This document shows, in pieces, positions 45,586-57,065 of a stretch of 64,000 nucleotides of DNA. The notes beneath the pieces are model-generated. The model was not told where the DNA came from. It saw nothing but the letters and a program-made list of their open reading frames with translations, and ran no database searches. Every line of letters begins with the position of its first letter. The stretch's first letter is position 1. Source of the stretch: Kuschelorhynchus macadamiae (lineage: Eukaryota > Arthropoda > Insecta > Coleoptera > Curculionidae); contig JAUTXW010005212.1 of NCBI GenBank assembly GCA_030620095.1, forward strand, positions 81,001-145,000, written 5' to 3'. The translations under genes and the position numbers were made by a program.

Positions 45586-45989
45586 TACATATTTACATTA
45601 TAAAAGCTACATACACACAGAACTTTTAAAAATTTGTATATTTTCTTAAAAGCTTGAGGCTTTCTTACAAGTTGAAAACATAAGGGCTGTGTACAGTGCG
45701 AAAGCAATGCAACAAAAAAGTCTGTCTGTGTAACTGTCTGTATATTATCCAAATCCAAAAATATAGCAGAGCGCTTTCGACTAACTAGTCATCATCAATG
45801 CTACATACAAATAAGTACATCGAGTAATAAAACCTTTCAATTATAAAGATGGTGGATAAGGCTAAAAAGCCGAGAAGAAAAAAAAAGTTAAATGAAACTG
45901 ACAAAATCTCAAAAATTTTTGATAACTTATCTATTATACATAAAAATTTCAATATTATCATTACTTATTGCCAAAATCCAGGACAAAAT

Positions 45990-46086
45990 GCGTCCTTTTC
46001 GGGAGATCGGAAGAACGAAGGATAAATACGGTAAAATCTACTAAAATCCAGGACGTCCTTCCAAATACGGGACGGTTGGCAACCCT
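45990..46086. mobile_element. Possible terminal fragment of a hAT-like MITE
   Basis: The segment ends GGACGGTTGGCAACCCT. On the other strand AGGGTTGCCAACCGTCC resembles a common hAT-type terminus. Two copies of AAATCCAGGAC and TCCTTCC lie inside. The opposite end was not found. Confidence 0.4.
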
Positions 46087-46714
46087 ACATATTATTGCAT
46101 TGTCACCGAAGTTACATATAGCTCAAATGGATGCCATCAAGTGCTTGAAAAATGGATTACACATTTTGAATAGGAAAGACAGACTTACGAAGAAAGTAAG
46201 TTATGTAAAAACTTATAAAAATAGAAAACACAAACATACGTAACAAACGACATATCTTTGGCTATCTTTACCGAATCTCCTCTTATCAATTCGCAACCCA
46301 GATTGTAACCCGTATCTCTATTGACATTTCTTGGATGTTTAAACAGGTCAATAGACACTCTTTTGTGTGGAATGCTGGTGTTCAGCTAAAGCAGATTAAA
46401 AATTTGTTTTATTTTTTTGATTTAAAAAGTTTATGGCAAACGTGTAGATCTTACAGAAACATGCAATATTTGAGAACGCTGCAGGACGCGAACAAGATGA
46501 TTTGATAGCTTGTGAACACTATCATGTCACGCTGATGTCTTCTTTTTGAGAGAGGTCTCAAATTAAATGACTCAGGTGACCGGTTACAAAGTGGAGATAT
46601 TTTGTTTGTACCTGCTTAAATGCTGTAATATGATATGCATATTGAGGAGTCTGCTCACAAGAACCGCCTAATTAATGGCATCAAAAATGTACAGTAAATA
46701 TTTCTAATAGATGA

Positions 46715-46980
46715 AAAAACTAAAAATATTTTTGAATTCGTGAAAAATCACCCTCCGAGATTTTTGCAAATCTTTGAATTTTAGGTTTCTTGTTTTCCCA
46801 TTTCCGTCAGTCGGTCTGTTTGTCCCTACGCGGCATACTTCAAAAACTACTTATACGATTGACTTCACACTTTGGTAAAAAAAATGTTCATAAGGGAATG
46901 TAATGGTAATATTTTGGTAAAAATCTAATATGGCGGAACAAAATGGCGGCTTAATAAAATATTTAAATATTCGGTTAAAT
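46715..46980 (+). repeat. GCCAT-motif repeat family, copy D (partial)
   Basis: It has the family lead (GTGAAAAATCACCCTCCGAG, TCGGTCTGTTTGTCC) and one module with ATATGGCGGAACAAAATGGC. It is truncated after TTAATAAAAT. Confidence 0.75.
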
Positions 46981-47046
46981 TCTGTTTCTTGGAATAAAAG
47001 CATTTTTTTGGACTAAAATAATAAGACAATTTATTTATAGAGTATA

Positions 47047-49392
47047 CCGGGTGACAATGAAACTACTACCTAGTTAAAAATATGGATTTTGGTGTGTTGC
47101 TGGGTTGAAAATTGTGAACATTTGTAAAATAAAAAGAATTGAATATCGTTTCTGGTTTCCCCGGAAATGACCGCGACTTGGTTATTTTAAATGGAACAAC
47201 TTTTGTATAACATAACCTGTGTCTAAAATGTATAGTTTTCCAAATAAAGCCACTTAAAAATGTGTCATAATTCTCACTTAATTGTCTTTTATAGAAAAAC
47301 GAAGTAGGCCAGGATAAAAACAATCACGGTTATTTACTCTTTATTCAAGCCTTCATACAACAAAATGTCAAAAAAGAAAGTTTTCCGAGTTTAAAAAAAA
47401 ATGTATTTTTCGCAAATCGATTTTTCAAGTTTTGATCTGACCCTGTACCATAACGGGTCAACAACGCTTTGGATAAATATTAACGTCATAAAAATAGGGT
47501 ACCTAATTTTCAATTTTGCAGTTGTTTGTCACTTGTGAGCTTGGCAGATTTTTCACTTTTTGTAAATTCTCGTGCTTTATTTCGTATCTCTATTGGTGTA
47601 GACTAAAAGTTCTTTGTAATCTCTTTAAAATGGCAAGTTTTACAAGGGCGAACAAATAGATATGCTTCTCGTTTATGGCGAGTGCTTGCAAAATAAAAGG
47701 CAGGCTTAAACACTCTATGCAGAGCGATACCCTGACAGAAACCAACCCTGCTATGCCTATTTTCCGTGGCTAGTACAACATTTGAAAACAGAAAAGAAAA
47801 TGAAGGAAAGTTCATTATTATTGATGAAGCTGAAATAAACGTTCTGGCATGTGTGAATGCTGATCCAAATATTTGTACTCGCCAAACTGAATGTGAAGTT
47901 GGAGTTAACAGAGAAAGTGCAAAGAACATTTTGAAGAAACATAAGTACAAGTCCTACAAATACCAAATCCACCAACACTTGGGTGTTAATGACTTTGCTC
48001 GGCGAGTTGAATATTGCCGATGGTTTACGGAAAGGAAAATTCTAACCATAATAATAACTTTAATAGATTAATATTATTTTCGGATGAGTCTCGTTTCACG
48101 AATCTGGGAATGTTCAACAGGAACATTGTAAGATTTTGGGCAAATAAAAATCAATATTTATTTAGAGAAGGATTTTTCCAAGAACGCTTTGGTGCTAATT
48201 TTTGGCTAGGTGTCTTAGGAACGAGAATTGTGGCCCAATATTTTTTAATGAGCCCCTTACAGCACAAACTTATTTGAACTTTCTAGAAACAACAGTTTCT
48301 AGAAAGTTTTTAGATTTTTTTGGACAATTTACCTCTTGCAGAAATCCCCAACATCTATTTTCAACAAGATGGTGTACCGGCCCGTAATGCTCGAATTTGT
48401 GTAAATTATTTAAATGACGGGTTTGGGGACCAATGGATAGGAACGAATGGACCTGTAAAGTGACAAGCACGTTCGTCTGATTTGACACCTCTAGATTTTT
48501 TCTTGTGGAGTGATATCAAAGAAAAACTCTATTTAACTCAACCTGAAAATTTGGATTCAAAAAGAAAATGTATTACGGAAAATTGTTGAATTGAATTGAA
48601 CAAGAAGGTCGTGTTTTTGAAAATCTTTATTATGATAAAGTACGTTCTTTTTTCTATTTCTTATATTATTAGTTAATAATAATCATCTCTAGGCATAATA
48701 AAGTTCATTTGTTTTCACCTTATCATATTCGTTTTTTTTTTAAATTTAAATGAATTAAAAGAGGATTCCTTTGTACAGTAGATTATTTTGAATCCATGGC
48801 CAACTTTGCCGGTGGTATAATTAAATAAGTGCTAGTAATATTGATTTTCGCTATAGGTGAGCATTAACAACATGAAAATAGGGTATCAAATTTTCAAGTT
48901 TGCAGCGGTCTATGGAAGTTGAATCTGTCATGTGTGGATAAAGGATAAAAAAGTAGGATTGGGTACTAAAAGTTTTGTTCCAGTCAGTTGACCCGTTAAC
49001 ATTTTGTTGGATGAATGCGTGAATAAAGAGTAAATAACCGTGATTGTTTTTAGTCTGGCCTACTCCGTTTTTCCATAAAATACAAATAAGTGGGAAATAT
49101 GGCACATTTTTAAGTGGTTTTATATGGAAAACTATACATTTGAGACATAGGTTATGTTATACAGAAGTTGGTTAGAATTGTTAAGAGAGTTCAAAAAACA
49201 TACAATATACAAGGTGTTCCATTTAAAATAACGAAGTCTCGGCCATTTTCCGGGAAACCGTAGATGATATTCAATTGTTTTTATACATACAAATGTTCAC
49301 AATATTCAACCCTATCAACACACCAAATTCCATATTTTTATTTCTAGCCGTTGTCAAATGGCGCCCTAGGTAGTAGTTTCATTGTCACCCGG
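47047..49392 (+). mobile_element. Long-armed Tc1/mariner-type element, 2,346 bp, old
   Basis: The ends CCGGGTGACAATGAAACTAC are inverted and flanked by TA on both sides (47045-47046, 49393-49394). Arms of roughly 400 bp remain similar by eye but with many substitutions and indels. The plus-strand transposase inside is broken. The long-arm plan matches that of the young element at 7095-9285, though the sequences differ. Confidence 0.85.
47766..48660 (+). pseudogene. Broken transposase of the 47-kb mariner-type element
   Basis: In order, the plus strand shows INVLACVNADPNICTRQTEC and NRESAKNILKKHKYKSYKY (N-terminal helix-turn-helix region). Then come ARRVEYCRWF, LFSDESRFTNLGMFNRNIV (first Asp), PNIYFQQDGVPARNARI (second Asp block in another frame), DQWIGTNGPVKW and SSDLTPLDFFLWSDIK (third acidic residue). 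At least two frameshifts separate these pieces. Confidence 0.83.
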
Positions 49393-49502
49393 TATAAATA
49401 AAATATCAAAAGAAATAATAATAACAACAATAATAAATAAATTAAAAACAAAAAAGAATTGAAATAAATTACATTATATTCTCTCGTGTGTAAACCCGAA
49501 AA

Positions 49503-49510
<8 letters not shown>

Positions 49511-49541
<31 letters not shown>
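49511..49541. repeat. (TA)n microsatellite, ~31 bp
   Basis: TA run after a short A-run. Confidence 0.95.
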
Positions 49542-49546
<5 letters not shown>

Positions 49547-49605
49547 GAGAAACAGAAATTTCAATTTTTGTGCGGTTCTTGGTCGTAAAAAGTTATAGAA
49601 TAACG

Positions 49606-50068
49606 GTAAAGATTACTTCTTCACCATTTTGGTGAAGGAGTAATCTTTACTGAAGTATTTTGGTTTTAATACCGATACCCTCCAAGGGAACTGCCTGATG
49701 AGCCTTGCCGTGGCAGATACCACGGTAGCAGATGGCACCTTGGCCCTGGAAACAAACATAGCGTCATGTTTTGTGTTCCAAAGTAGGTCGCATCTAAAGC
49801 GATTTGGTTGTACCATACTACTTACAGATGGCGCCACTGGTTGCCTATTTCCCTCGTCGACTTTCAAAGCCGAATGACATGATATCTTGTTTGTTTGACA
49901 GTGTGGGTATTTCGGTTTTAATACCGATAACCCCTAAGGGAACTGCCTGATGAGCCTTGCCTGGGCAGACACGACGGTAGCAGATGGCACCTTGGCATTG
50001 GACACAAACATAGCGTCATGTTTTGGTCGATTCTCAACAAAATGGTGAAGGAGTAATCCTTACCGTAT
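49606..50068. repeat. Palindrome plus ~253-bp spaced direct duplication
   Basis: Positions 49606-49650 form a hairpin with 21-bp arms (one mismatch) around TTT. Two direct copies of a ~124-bp unit follow at 49656-49779 and 49909-50032, sharing GGTTTTAATACCGATA, GGGAACTGCCTGATGAGCC and GTAGCAGATGGCACCTTGG. The right end (50038-50066) repeats the hairpin arm sequence ATGGTGAAGGAGTAATC. Confidence 0.8.
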
Positions 50069-50074
50069 TTCTTT

Positions 50075-50292
<218 letters not shown>

Positions 50293-50294
50293 TA

Positions 50295-50974
50295 TATAAT
50301 AATTCACAATATCATCCTGATTCTAAATGCCGCAAAATTGATAGCTCGTTAAAACATATTAAGTTGTTTTCGTATCAACGTGAAACTGATCCTGTTTCGT
50401 TTTTGCCACTATCTAGAATTGCCGGAATTATTGCTACAACAAAGTTATACAAGCAATAAAAAATATATTAATTTTTTTGCTAACCTATCAAAAACTTGTT
50501 ATGAGATGTCCTTTATGGACCCTAAAATATTTCTTTAATAACTTTACGTCATATGTTGAATATAAAAATAATTTTATATATTGGATACGGGATTTGAAGC
50601 GTTATGATATCGTAATTTAAATTTAATGTATCGCCTTTTCCTTCACATATTATGACCAGCCGCTCTAATGAAAAAATAAACGTTTTGACATTGATAAAAT
50701 TAATTTTTTTGTAAAGGTTTTAATTATAGATATAAGGCGGTGGCTGTAGTCAACCGTAGACTATTCGAATTAAATAAAAAGTAAGGTATGTAGTAATAGT
50801 TTACTATTAGTAGATGCCAAAAAGCTTTGCCGTCCGAAGTTTGTCCTAGTGGGATTTGTGTAAGGGGGGTGACTTCGTCGTCGTGTCAAAACTTACTTTT
50901 ACTTTTGAAATTTGGTATGTCTTTAGAGCACCCGTTCATCTGTTAATGACGTCGTTTGATACACGATAACGACC
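50295..50974. other. Intergenic stretch, no recognised gene
   Basis: AT-rich sequence with no coding or repeat signal that I recognise. Confidence 0.4.
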
Positions 50975-50984
50975 TGACAGTCAA

Positions 50985-51715
50985 ATCACCATAATAAAGA
51001 TTGAAGATACTGAAATATTCCACTTTAAATTTTACTATAAAATTCACGCAAACTATTTCAAGCGGTCACCAGTGTAGATAAAGTAAATATTATTTAAACA
51101 AAAAAAATGCAATTTCAAAATTAATTAAACATACAGCGTGTTTTATTTTATAATACAAAGCTGATCGTAATTTTTTTCAGAACCTATACATATTACATAA
51201 ATTCGTTGGAAAGAGCTTGGAAAAAGTTCTCTTTAGGTTATTAAATTAAAACATTCATTAATTTAAAAAAATCCATGGCGATTCTGAAAAAGGCTATAAT
51301 TAAAGCTGTTCTTTCGTCTATTTAACCTATGTCAAAGTGAGAAGTATCCACAAATAATAGTATCCACAAATAATATTCATAGTAACAGGTGTTACGTCTT
51401 TCTGAATTATATTAAGTTACTGGCCAAAACACGTTCCGGAATTACGATGTCACGTAGAGTGCATAAAAATTACAGGATGGAGCATCTATTACTTTTGAAA
51501 TAATATGCATAATGTGATAATCAAGTGCATAAAAATTACAGGATGGAGCATCTATTACTTTTGAAATAATATGCATAATGTGATAATCAATCTACTTGAA
51601 TTTCAACTAAAACGAACTAGTTTTTAAAATTATGTTTCTACTACAGACATATATCGCAGAAAGCAAAAAAGTGCTCAATAGAAAAAACGTTCATTTATAT
51701 GTTGCCGTATATAAT
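50985..51715 (+). repeat. Dispersed ~0.7-kb repeat, copy 1
   Basis: It begins near ACCTGACAGT and ends near AAAAAACGTTCATTTATA. It matches 54590-55275 in the same orientation with high similarity apart from small indels. It has no coding capacity that I recognise. This copy carries an internal 64-bp tandem duplication at 51463-51589. Confidence 0.82.
51463..51589 (+). repeat. 64-bp tandem duplication
   Basis: Two practically identical consecutive copies beginning GTGCATAAAAATTACAGGAT. The equivalent position in the related repeat at 55097-55160 holds only one copy. Confidence 0.9.
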
Positions 51716-51729
51716 GGACAAAATTTTAC

Positions 51730-52506
51730 TAGTTCAACCTATTTCACTCTTGATTGTTGTATAAAATTTCATCTCAACTGGATAAGTAGGTTTTTAAGAC
51801 TGATATTTTAAATATTCCATTAAGCCGCCATTTTGTTCCACCATAATGACTCCTCACCAAAATTTTACGAGTTTATCTTTTTATCATAATTGATTTTTGC
51901 GTAAAATTTAAAATTAATTGAATAAGTACTTTTCAGCCCGATGTTATAAACATTTAATTAGACCGCCATTTTGTTACACCATCTTGGATTCACCTATATA
52001 TACCTATACAAATTGGAATGTTTGTTAAATTTTAAAATCTATGAAGTAGTCTATTTACATTGAATTTTTTAACATTTTATTATCCCGCCGTTTTGTTCCA
52101 CTATCTTAGATTTGTACCAAAAATTTACCAGTTCATCTCCATACCACTATTATTTTTTTTGCAAATTTTTGGGTAAGTGTTCAAGTCATTTTTTAGTAAT
52201 AATTTTTTTGACATTTTCTTAGGTCGTCATTTTGTTCTACCAAATTGGATTTTCAGCAAAACGTTACCATATCATCCCCATATGACCCTCAATTTTTGGT
52301 CAAAATTTGAAGTCAATCGGGTAACTAGTTTCTCAGTTATGCCGCGAAAAGACCGACAGACACATTGACAAATAGACTGGCAAACAGAGAGACAGACAGA
52401 CAGCGGAATTGAGAAAACATATTTTTTGGCATCTAGGGACCTTCAAACGTGAAGGTCTGAAAGAATCTCGCAAGGTGATTTTTTCACGACTCTACGAGGG
52501 AAGTAC
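51730..52506 (-). repeat. GCCAT-motif repeat family, copy E
   Basis: An inverted copy with modules carrying GCCGCCATTTTGTTCCACC, AGACCGCCATTTTGTTACAC and related sequence, then ATGCCGCGAAAAGACC, TTTTTTCACGA and CGAGGGAAGTA. The hAT element at 52514-54278 is inserted just beyond its terminus. Confidence 0.75.
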
Positions 52507-53582
52507 CGTGTTGCAGAGCTGGGCATTAGCTAACTATTAAGTAGTTAAGCTACTAGCTAGCTACTGTATTGGTAACTAATAGCTTTAAGTAAGCTACTTT
52601 TGCATTACAGTAACTTTTAGCTGTAGCTTTCAATATTTTCTTGAATGTATTCACAAAGCTACTCTAAAAGTAGCTACTTACTCAAATAAAGCTACTTTTG
52701 GCTGCTTAAGTTACTCTAATAATAAATTATAATTGGCACCTAATAATGTCAACTTTGGGTTTTGGGGATAATAATTCTACCAACTGAAAGGTGAAAAATC
52801 TTACCTTTAGTTCCGGATTCAGGATTGTGAATTACATAATAATAATAATTATATCTCTAGATGTATTTGGTATTTTTTGATAACTCTTTGGGAACAAGAC
52901 AATTTTTTAGGCATTTTGCGGAGAAAACGCTTTTTAATTTGCTTCAAATTATGTAAACAATAATTATTATTTCATTTAATTTTTCTAATTTCAGGAAATT
53001 GTTGATAGCGTACTAAAAATGTTTTTTACTAAACATATATCTTGTGAGGTGGGATGGGACTAATATATCGGTATGTATTTGGTGATTTTGTGATAACGCG
53101 TTTATGTACGTTTTGTATGACCAATTTCGAAAAATAAAAGTTGGAAAAAATACAATCTCTTGTTATTTTCCTAATAAATACGCAAACTGATACTTTCCCA
53201 CAAGTAAAAGCAGTTAGCGGAGTTCGGAGGAGCTTTACGTGCGGGGAAAAACATTTTGCGCAAGTGTTAGGTTAGGTCAGGAACTAAATTTGGATAAAAT
53301 CTCTTAAAACGCAACAAAAAAACATTTATTTTTTAATATTATTTTGTTCTGAAAACATTAAAATATCTAAAAATCATATCTAAAGATGGATATTTCTCAA
53401 ACCAAAAAAGCGGGCGCAAAGTTGAACTTTGAGTACGAAAAGCAGTTACTTTGCGCACGCTCGTAGAATTTTTTTTTATTGCACTCAAATGCAAAGTTTA
53501 ATAAAGACTTGCCACTAGAAACCGACAAGAAATATTTAATTTTTGTCGATTTCTTTTTGATGTATTTTTTAAAAGGGACACG

Positions 53583-53999
53583 ATGACAGAAAAAATTTAC
53601 AATAGTGATGACCAAAATGATCCCTTTTCAAATCAAAGTGATAATGACCCGGAATTCCGACCAGAAAATGAAAATAACCTTAAGAGGAAGACGCTTTTAG
53701 ATTTTTTTAACGTTCGTTCCAGAAATAAGCAGCCAAAACTGGATAATATAGAGTCACAAGCTAGTGGAAGGTAATAACCTTAAAAAATTACACAGATCAA
53801 CGACCAATGAACCCTTTCTAACAAAATAAATTAAAACTCTTTCTATTTTCCTTTAGCAAAACCCCAGAATCTCTTTCGAGAAGCACAGCTAATATCGAGG
53901 AGAATGAAAAGTTTAAGACCCGTGCTGGAAGATTTTTTTTGTTTATTAAAACAGTGGGGAAAAATATTGAAGCTAAATTTCAATTATGTCAACTTACCG

Positions 54000-54000
<1 letters not shown>
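53583..54000 (+). pseudogene. Two 5' exons of a hAT transposase-like gene with BED-type finger, truncated
   Basis: Exon one (53583-53770, 62 codons plus two bases) starts MTEKIYNSDDQNDPFSN and is acidic, then basic (NNLKRKTLLDFFNVRSR). A GTAATA donor, an 86-bp intron and a CCTTTAG acceptor lead to exon two at 53857, in phase. Exon two reads SKTPESLSRSTANIEENEKF, then RAGRFFLFIKTVGKN and AKFQLCQL. The aromatic-x2-F...AKF-x-LC layout looks like the first half of a BED zinc finger with its first Cys changed to Phe. The reading then runs into a TA microsatellite and the catalytic part is absent. Confidence 0.6.

Positions 54001-54007
<7 letters not shown>

Positions 54008-54066
<59 letters not shown>
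54008..54066. repeat. (TA)n microsatellite inside the hAT element
   Basis: TA run preceded by (CA)n, located exactly where the hAT coding sequence is lost. Confidence 0.95.
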
Positions 54067-54069
<3 letters not shown>

Positions 54070-54589
54070 GGTCCATCGAATAGCACCTCAAACTTTTTAA
54101 TAGAAACTAAATAGAAAAACCAAAAGTAACTTAAAAAATAGCTTATAAATAAGTAGCTTTTAGCTTAGCTACCTTTAAAATGAAGTAGTTAAGCTATCGA
54201 GAAGCTTAATTACTTGTATTTAAAAGTAGCTTATAGCTTGTAGCTAGCTCCTTTTTAACAATAGCTTGCCCAGTTCTGCGTGTTGGTATATTAGTTATGA
54301 GAAATGGCATGGCTACCATGTCCTTGTTTCAGAGGTAACATTATTTATTTTTTAAAGCTGAATAATGATATTATTAAGTGTTATGCTTTAGGCCATCTTT
54401 GGTTAGGAACTTTATAATGCGTTATTGTCTATTATAAATTTGGCGAATACTCCTTTTTCCAGGTAGAAAGCCCTAATTTATAACAAAAGTTTATAAAACA
54501 AAAATTTTTAATAAAGCCTTGAACAAATAGAAATATCAAAAATCGCAAGAAGAAATGACATTTTGAATATTACTTTTAATCTTGACCTG

Positions 54590-55275
54590 ACAGTGAAACC
54601 ACCATAATAAAGATTGAAGATACCGAAATATTCCACTTTAAATTTTACTATAAACTTCAGGCAAACTGTTTCAAGCGGTCATCAGTGTAGATAAAGTAAT
54701 TATTATTTAAATAAAAAAAATGCAATTTTAAAATTATTTAAAAATATACAGCGTGTTTCATTTTAAAATACAAAGCTGATGCTTATTTTCTTTTTTACTT
54801 CGCAATAGTTATTTGTAGACCCCTTTCTAAACCTATACAGATTACATAAATTCGTTGAAAAGAGCTTGAAAAAAGTCCTTTTCAAGTTATTCGATCCCAA
54901 TTAAAAAAATCAGTAATTAAAAAAAATAAATGGCAGTTCTCAAAAAGTCGATAATTAAACCTGTTCTTTTGTCTATTTAACCTATGTCAAAGTGAAAAGG
55001 ATCCACAAACAATATCCATAGTAACGTCTGTTACGTCTTTCTGAATTCTATTAAGTTACTGGCCAAACACGTTCCGGAATTACGATGTCACGTAGAGTGC
55101 ATAAAAATTACAGGAAGGAGCATTTATTACGTTTGAAATAATATGCATAATGAGATAATCAATCTACTTGAATTTCAACTAAAACGAACTAGTTTTTAAA
55201 ATGATGGTTCTACTACAGACATAAATCGCAAAAAGCAAAGAAAATTGCTCAATGGAAAAAACGTTCATTTATAGG
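54590..55275 (+). repeat. Dispersed ~0.7-kb repeat, copy 2
   Basis: Direct repeat of 50985-51715. It has an extra ~60 bp near 54785-54835 (with TTATTTGTAGACCCC) absent from copy 1, and only one copy of the 64-bp unit. Confidence 0.8.
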
Positions 55276-55784
55276 CATCAAAAAGGCAAGTTGTATCATA
55301 CTATATCTCCAGGGTACACAGAATCGTTAATGATACAGTTTTGGAATACTTTCTGAAATTAAGAACAAATTTGTTTATAATAAAATGATACAAGCGAGCC
55401 TTTAAAAGCATGAAATTAAATCGCTAACAATATAAAATTTTCAAATATTAATAAAGTCATTTGCCAGAACGAATCTTGTTTCGAAAGCCTGCTAAGAAGT
55501 ACTGCTTGCGAACGATATGTATACATTTTTGCGCTTTTTTACGATCTACTAGGTAGGTAACTAGATCCTATAATTCAATTAGGCCGTAGTTGTTTCTTTC
55601 GTATAAGACTTATCCCTTTTTCTTCACATTTTCCAATGGCTTCTGTCTGCATAAATAAAATTAGTGGTTGTATGAAGTACTGTTTCCTTTTTCTTTATAT
55701 TACTCAAAACCATGCGAAATGATTCTGCCCTATAACAATGTATTTCAATGCAATCATCTTTTACAAAAAGTATCCCTTTATTTC
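55276..55784. other. Intergenic stretch, no recognised gene
   Basis: AT-rich; nothing recognised. Confidence 0.4.
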
Positions 55785-57065
55785 ATCCCTCTTACGAGGG
55801 AATCGTAAAAAAATCACCCTATGCGATATTTACACATCTTTACGTTTCAGGATCTCTAGATGCAGAAAAACATGTTTCTCCATTCCGTCTGTCTGTTTGT
55901 TTGTGCGTGGCATAGCTCAAAAGCTATGTATCCGTTTTATTTCAAATTTTGATGAAAAATTAAGAGTCATATGGGGATGACATGTTAATATTTTGGTAAA
56001 AATTGAATCTGACTGAAAAAATGGCAGCCTAATAAAATGTTATAAAAAATATTACTGAAGATATCAGTATCAAAAAACTACTAATACAATTGTCAATCAG
56101 TCTAAAAGAACTACTTATTCGATTGAATGCTGATTTTGCACAAGAATTAGGTGTGATATAGAAATAAATTTGTCACTTTGTGGTAAGAATTTAAGATGGC
56201 GGAACAAAATGGAGACCAAATAAAATGTAATCGTGGAAAAATAATCGTCACTTTCAGATATTCGCATTTAACGGTCCCTAGATTCCAAAAAATATGTTTT
56301 CTCAATATCTTCGGTCTGTTTGTCTGTTCGCAGCAGCTATTGCACATTTTGCTTGAAAGTTAAGGTTCATTTGGGGATGACATGGTAACATCTTATTTCT
56401 AAAAAACGACTTACGTTATTTATCTTAAATTTTGCACAAAAATCAAACGTGATGTAGAAATTCACTCGTAAAATTTTGGTTTGAATTCATGGTGGCGAAA
56501 CAAAATGGCAGCCTAATAAAAATGTTTAAAAAAGTCAGTCTGAAAAAAAATATGTTTTCTCATTTACGTCGGCCGGTCTGTTTGTTTGTCTACCTCTTCG
56601 CAACATAGCTAAAAAAGTACTTATCTGATTGTCTTCAAATGTTGGTAAAAAATCAAGGGTTATATGGAACTGACATGGTAATATTTTGGCAATAATCCAG
56701 TATGGAGAAACATAATGGCGGCTTGGTAGAATGTAAAAAAATATATTACTAAAGAACTACTTATCCTATTTATCTCAAATATTTACACAAAAATCAAGTG
56801 TGAAATGGGAATGAACTGGTAAAATTTTGGTATGAATCGAAGATAGCGAAATAAAATGGCGGCCTAATAAAATGTTTAAAAAATCAGTCTGAAATAACTT
56901 ATTAAATTTTTGTTATAAATTCAAGATGGAGGACAAAATCGTGACTTTATATAGTGTTTTGAAAATAAACAAAAAAATACCTTATTCAATTCACTTAAAA
57001 AAAATCAGTCTAACAAACTACTTATTCATTTGATTTTAAATTTTGCCCAAAAATCAAATATGGCA
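55785..57065 (+). repeat. GCCAT-motif repeat family, copy F
   Basis: It starts CTCTTACGAGGGAATCGTAA with the TCTGTCTGTTTGT lead. At least six modules follow, with AAGATGGCGGAACAAAATGG, AAAATGGCAGCC and AAAATGGCGGCC spaced about 140-200 bp. Two internal lead-like segments (near 56225 and 56540) suggest rearranged or chimeric copies. Confidence 0.75.

Larger units (their letters stand above)
52514..54278 (+). mobile_element. hAT element, 1,765 bp, with perfect 7-bp target duplication
   Basis: The termini CAGAGCTGGGCA (left) and, inverted, CAGAACTGGGCA (right) are flanked by CGTGTTG on both sides (52507-52513, 54279-54285). Many copies of AAGTAGCTAC/AGCTACTT-type sequence lie next to both ends, typical of hAT subterminal transposase-binding repeats. 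Inside is the 5' part of a BED-finger gene, cut short by a TA microsatellite, so the copy is an internally deleted derivative. Confidence 0.87.

Noticed and set aside
49690..49730. Hammerhead-like CTGATGAGCC with a GCC/GGC stem (also 49948-49980)
   Set aside because: The required GAAA after stem II is absent (AGATA/AGACA instead), so the core cannot form.
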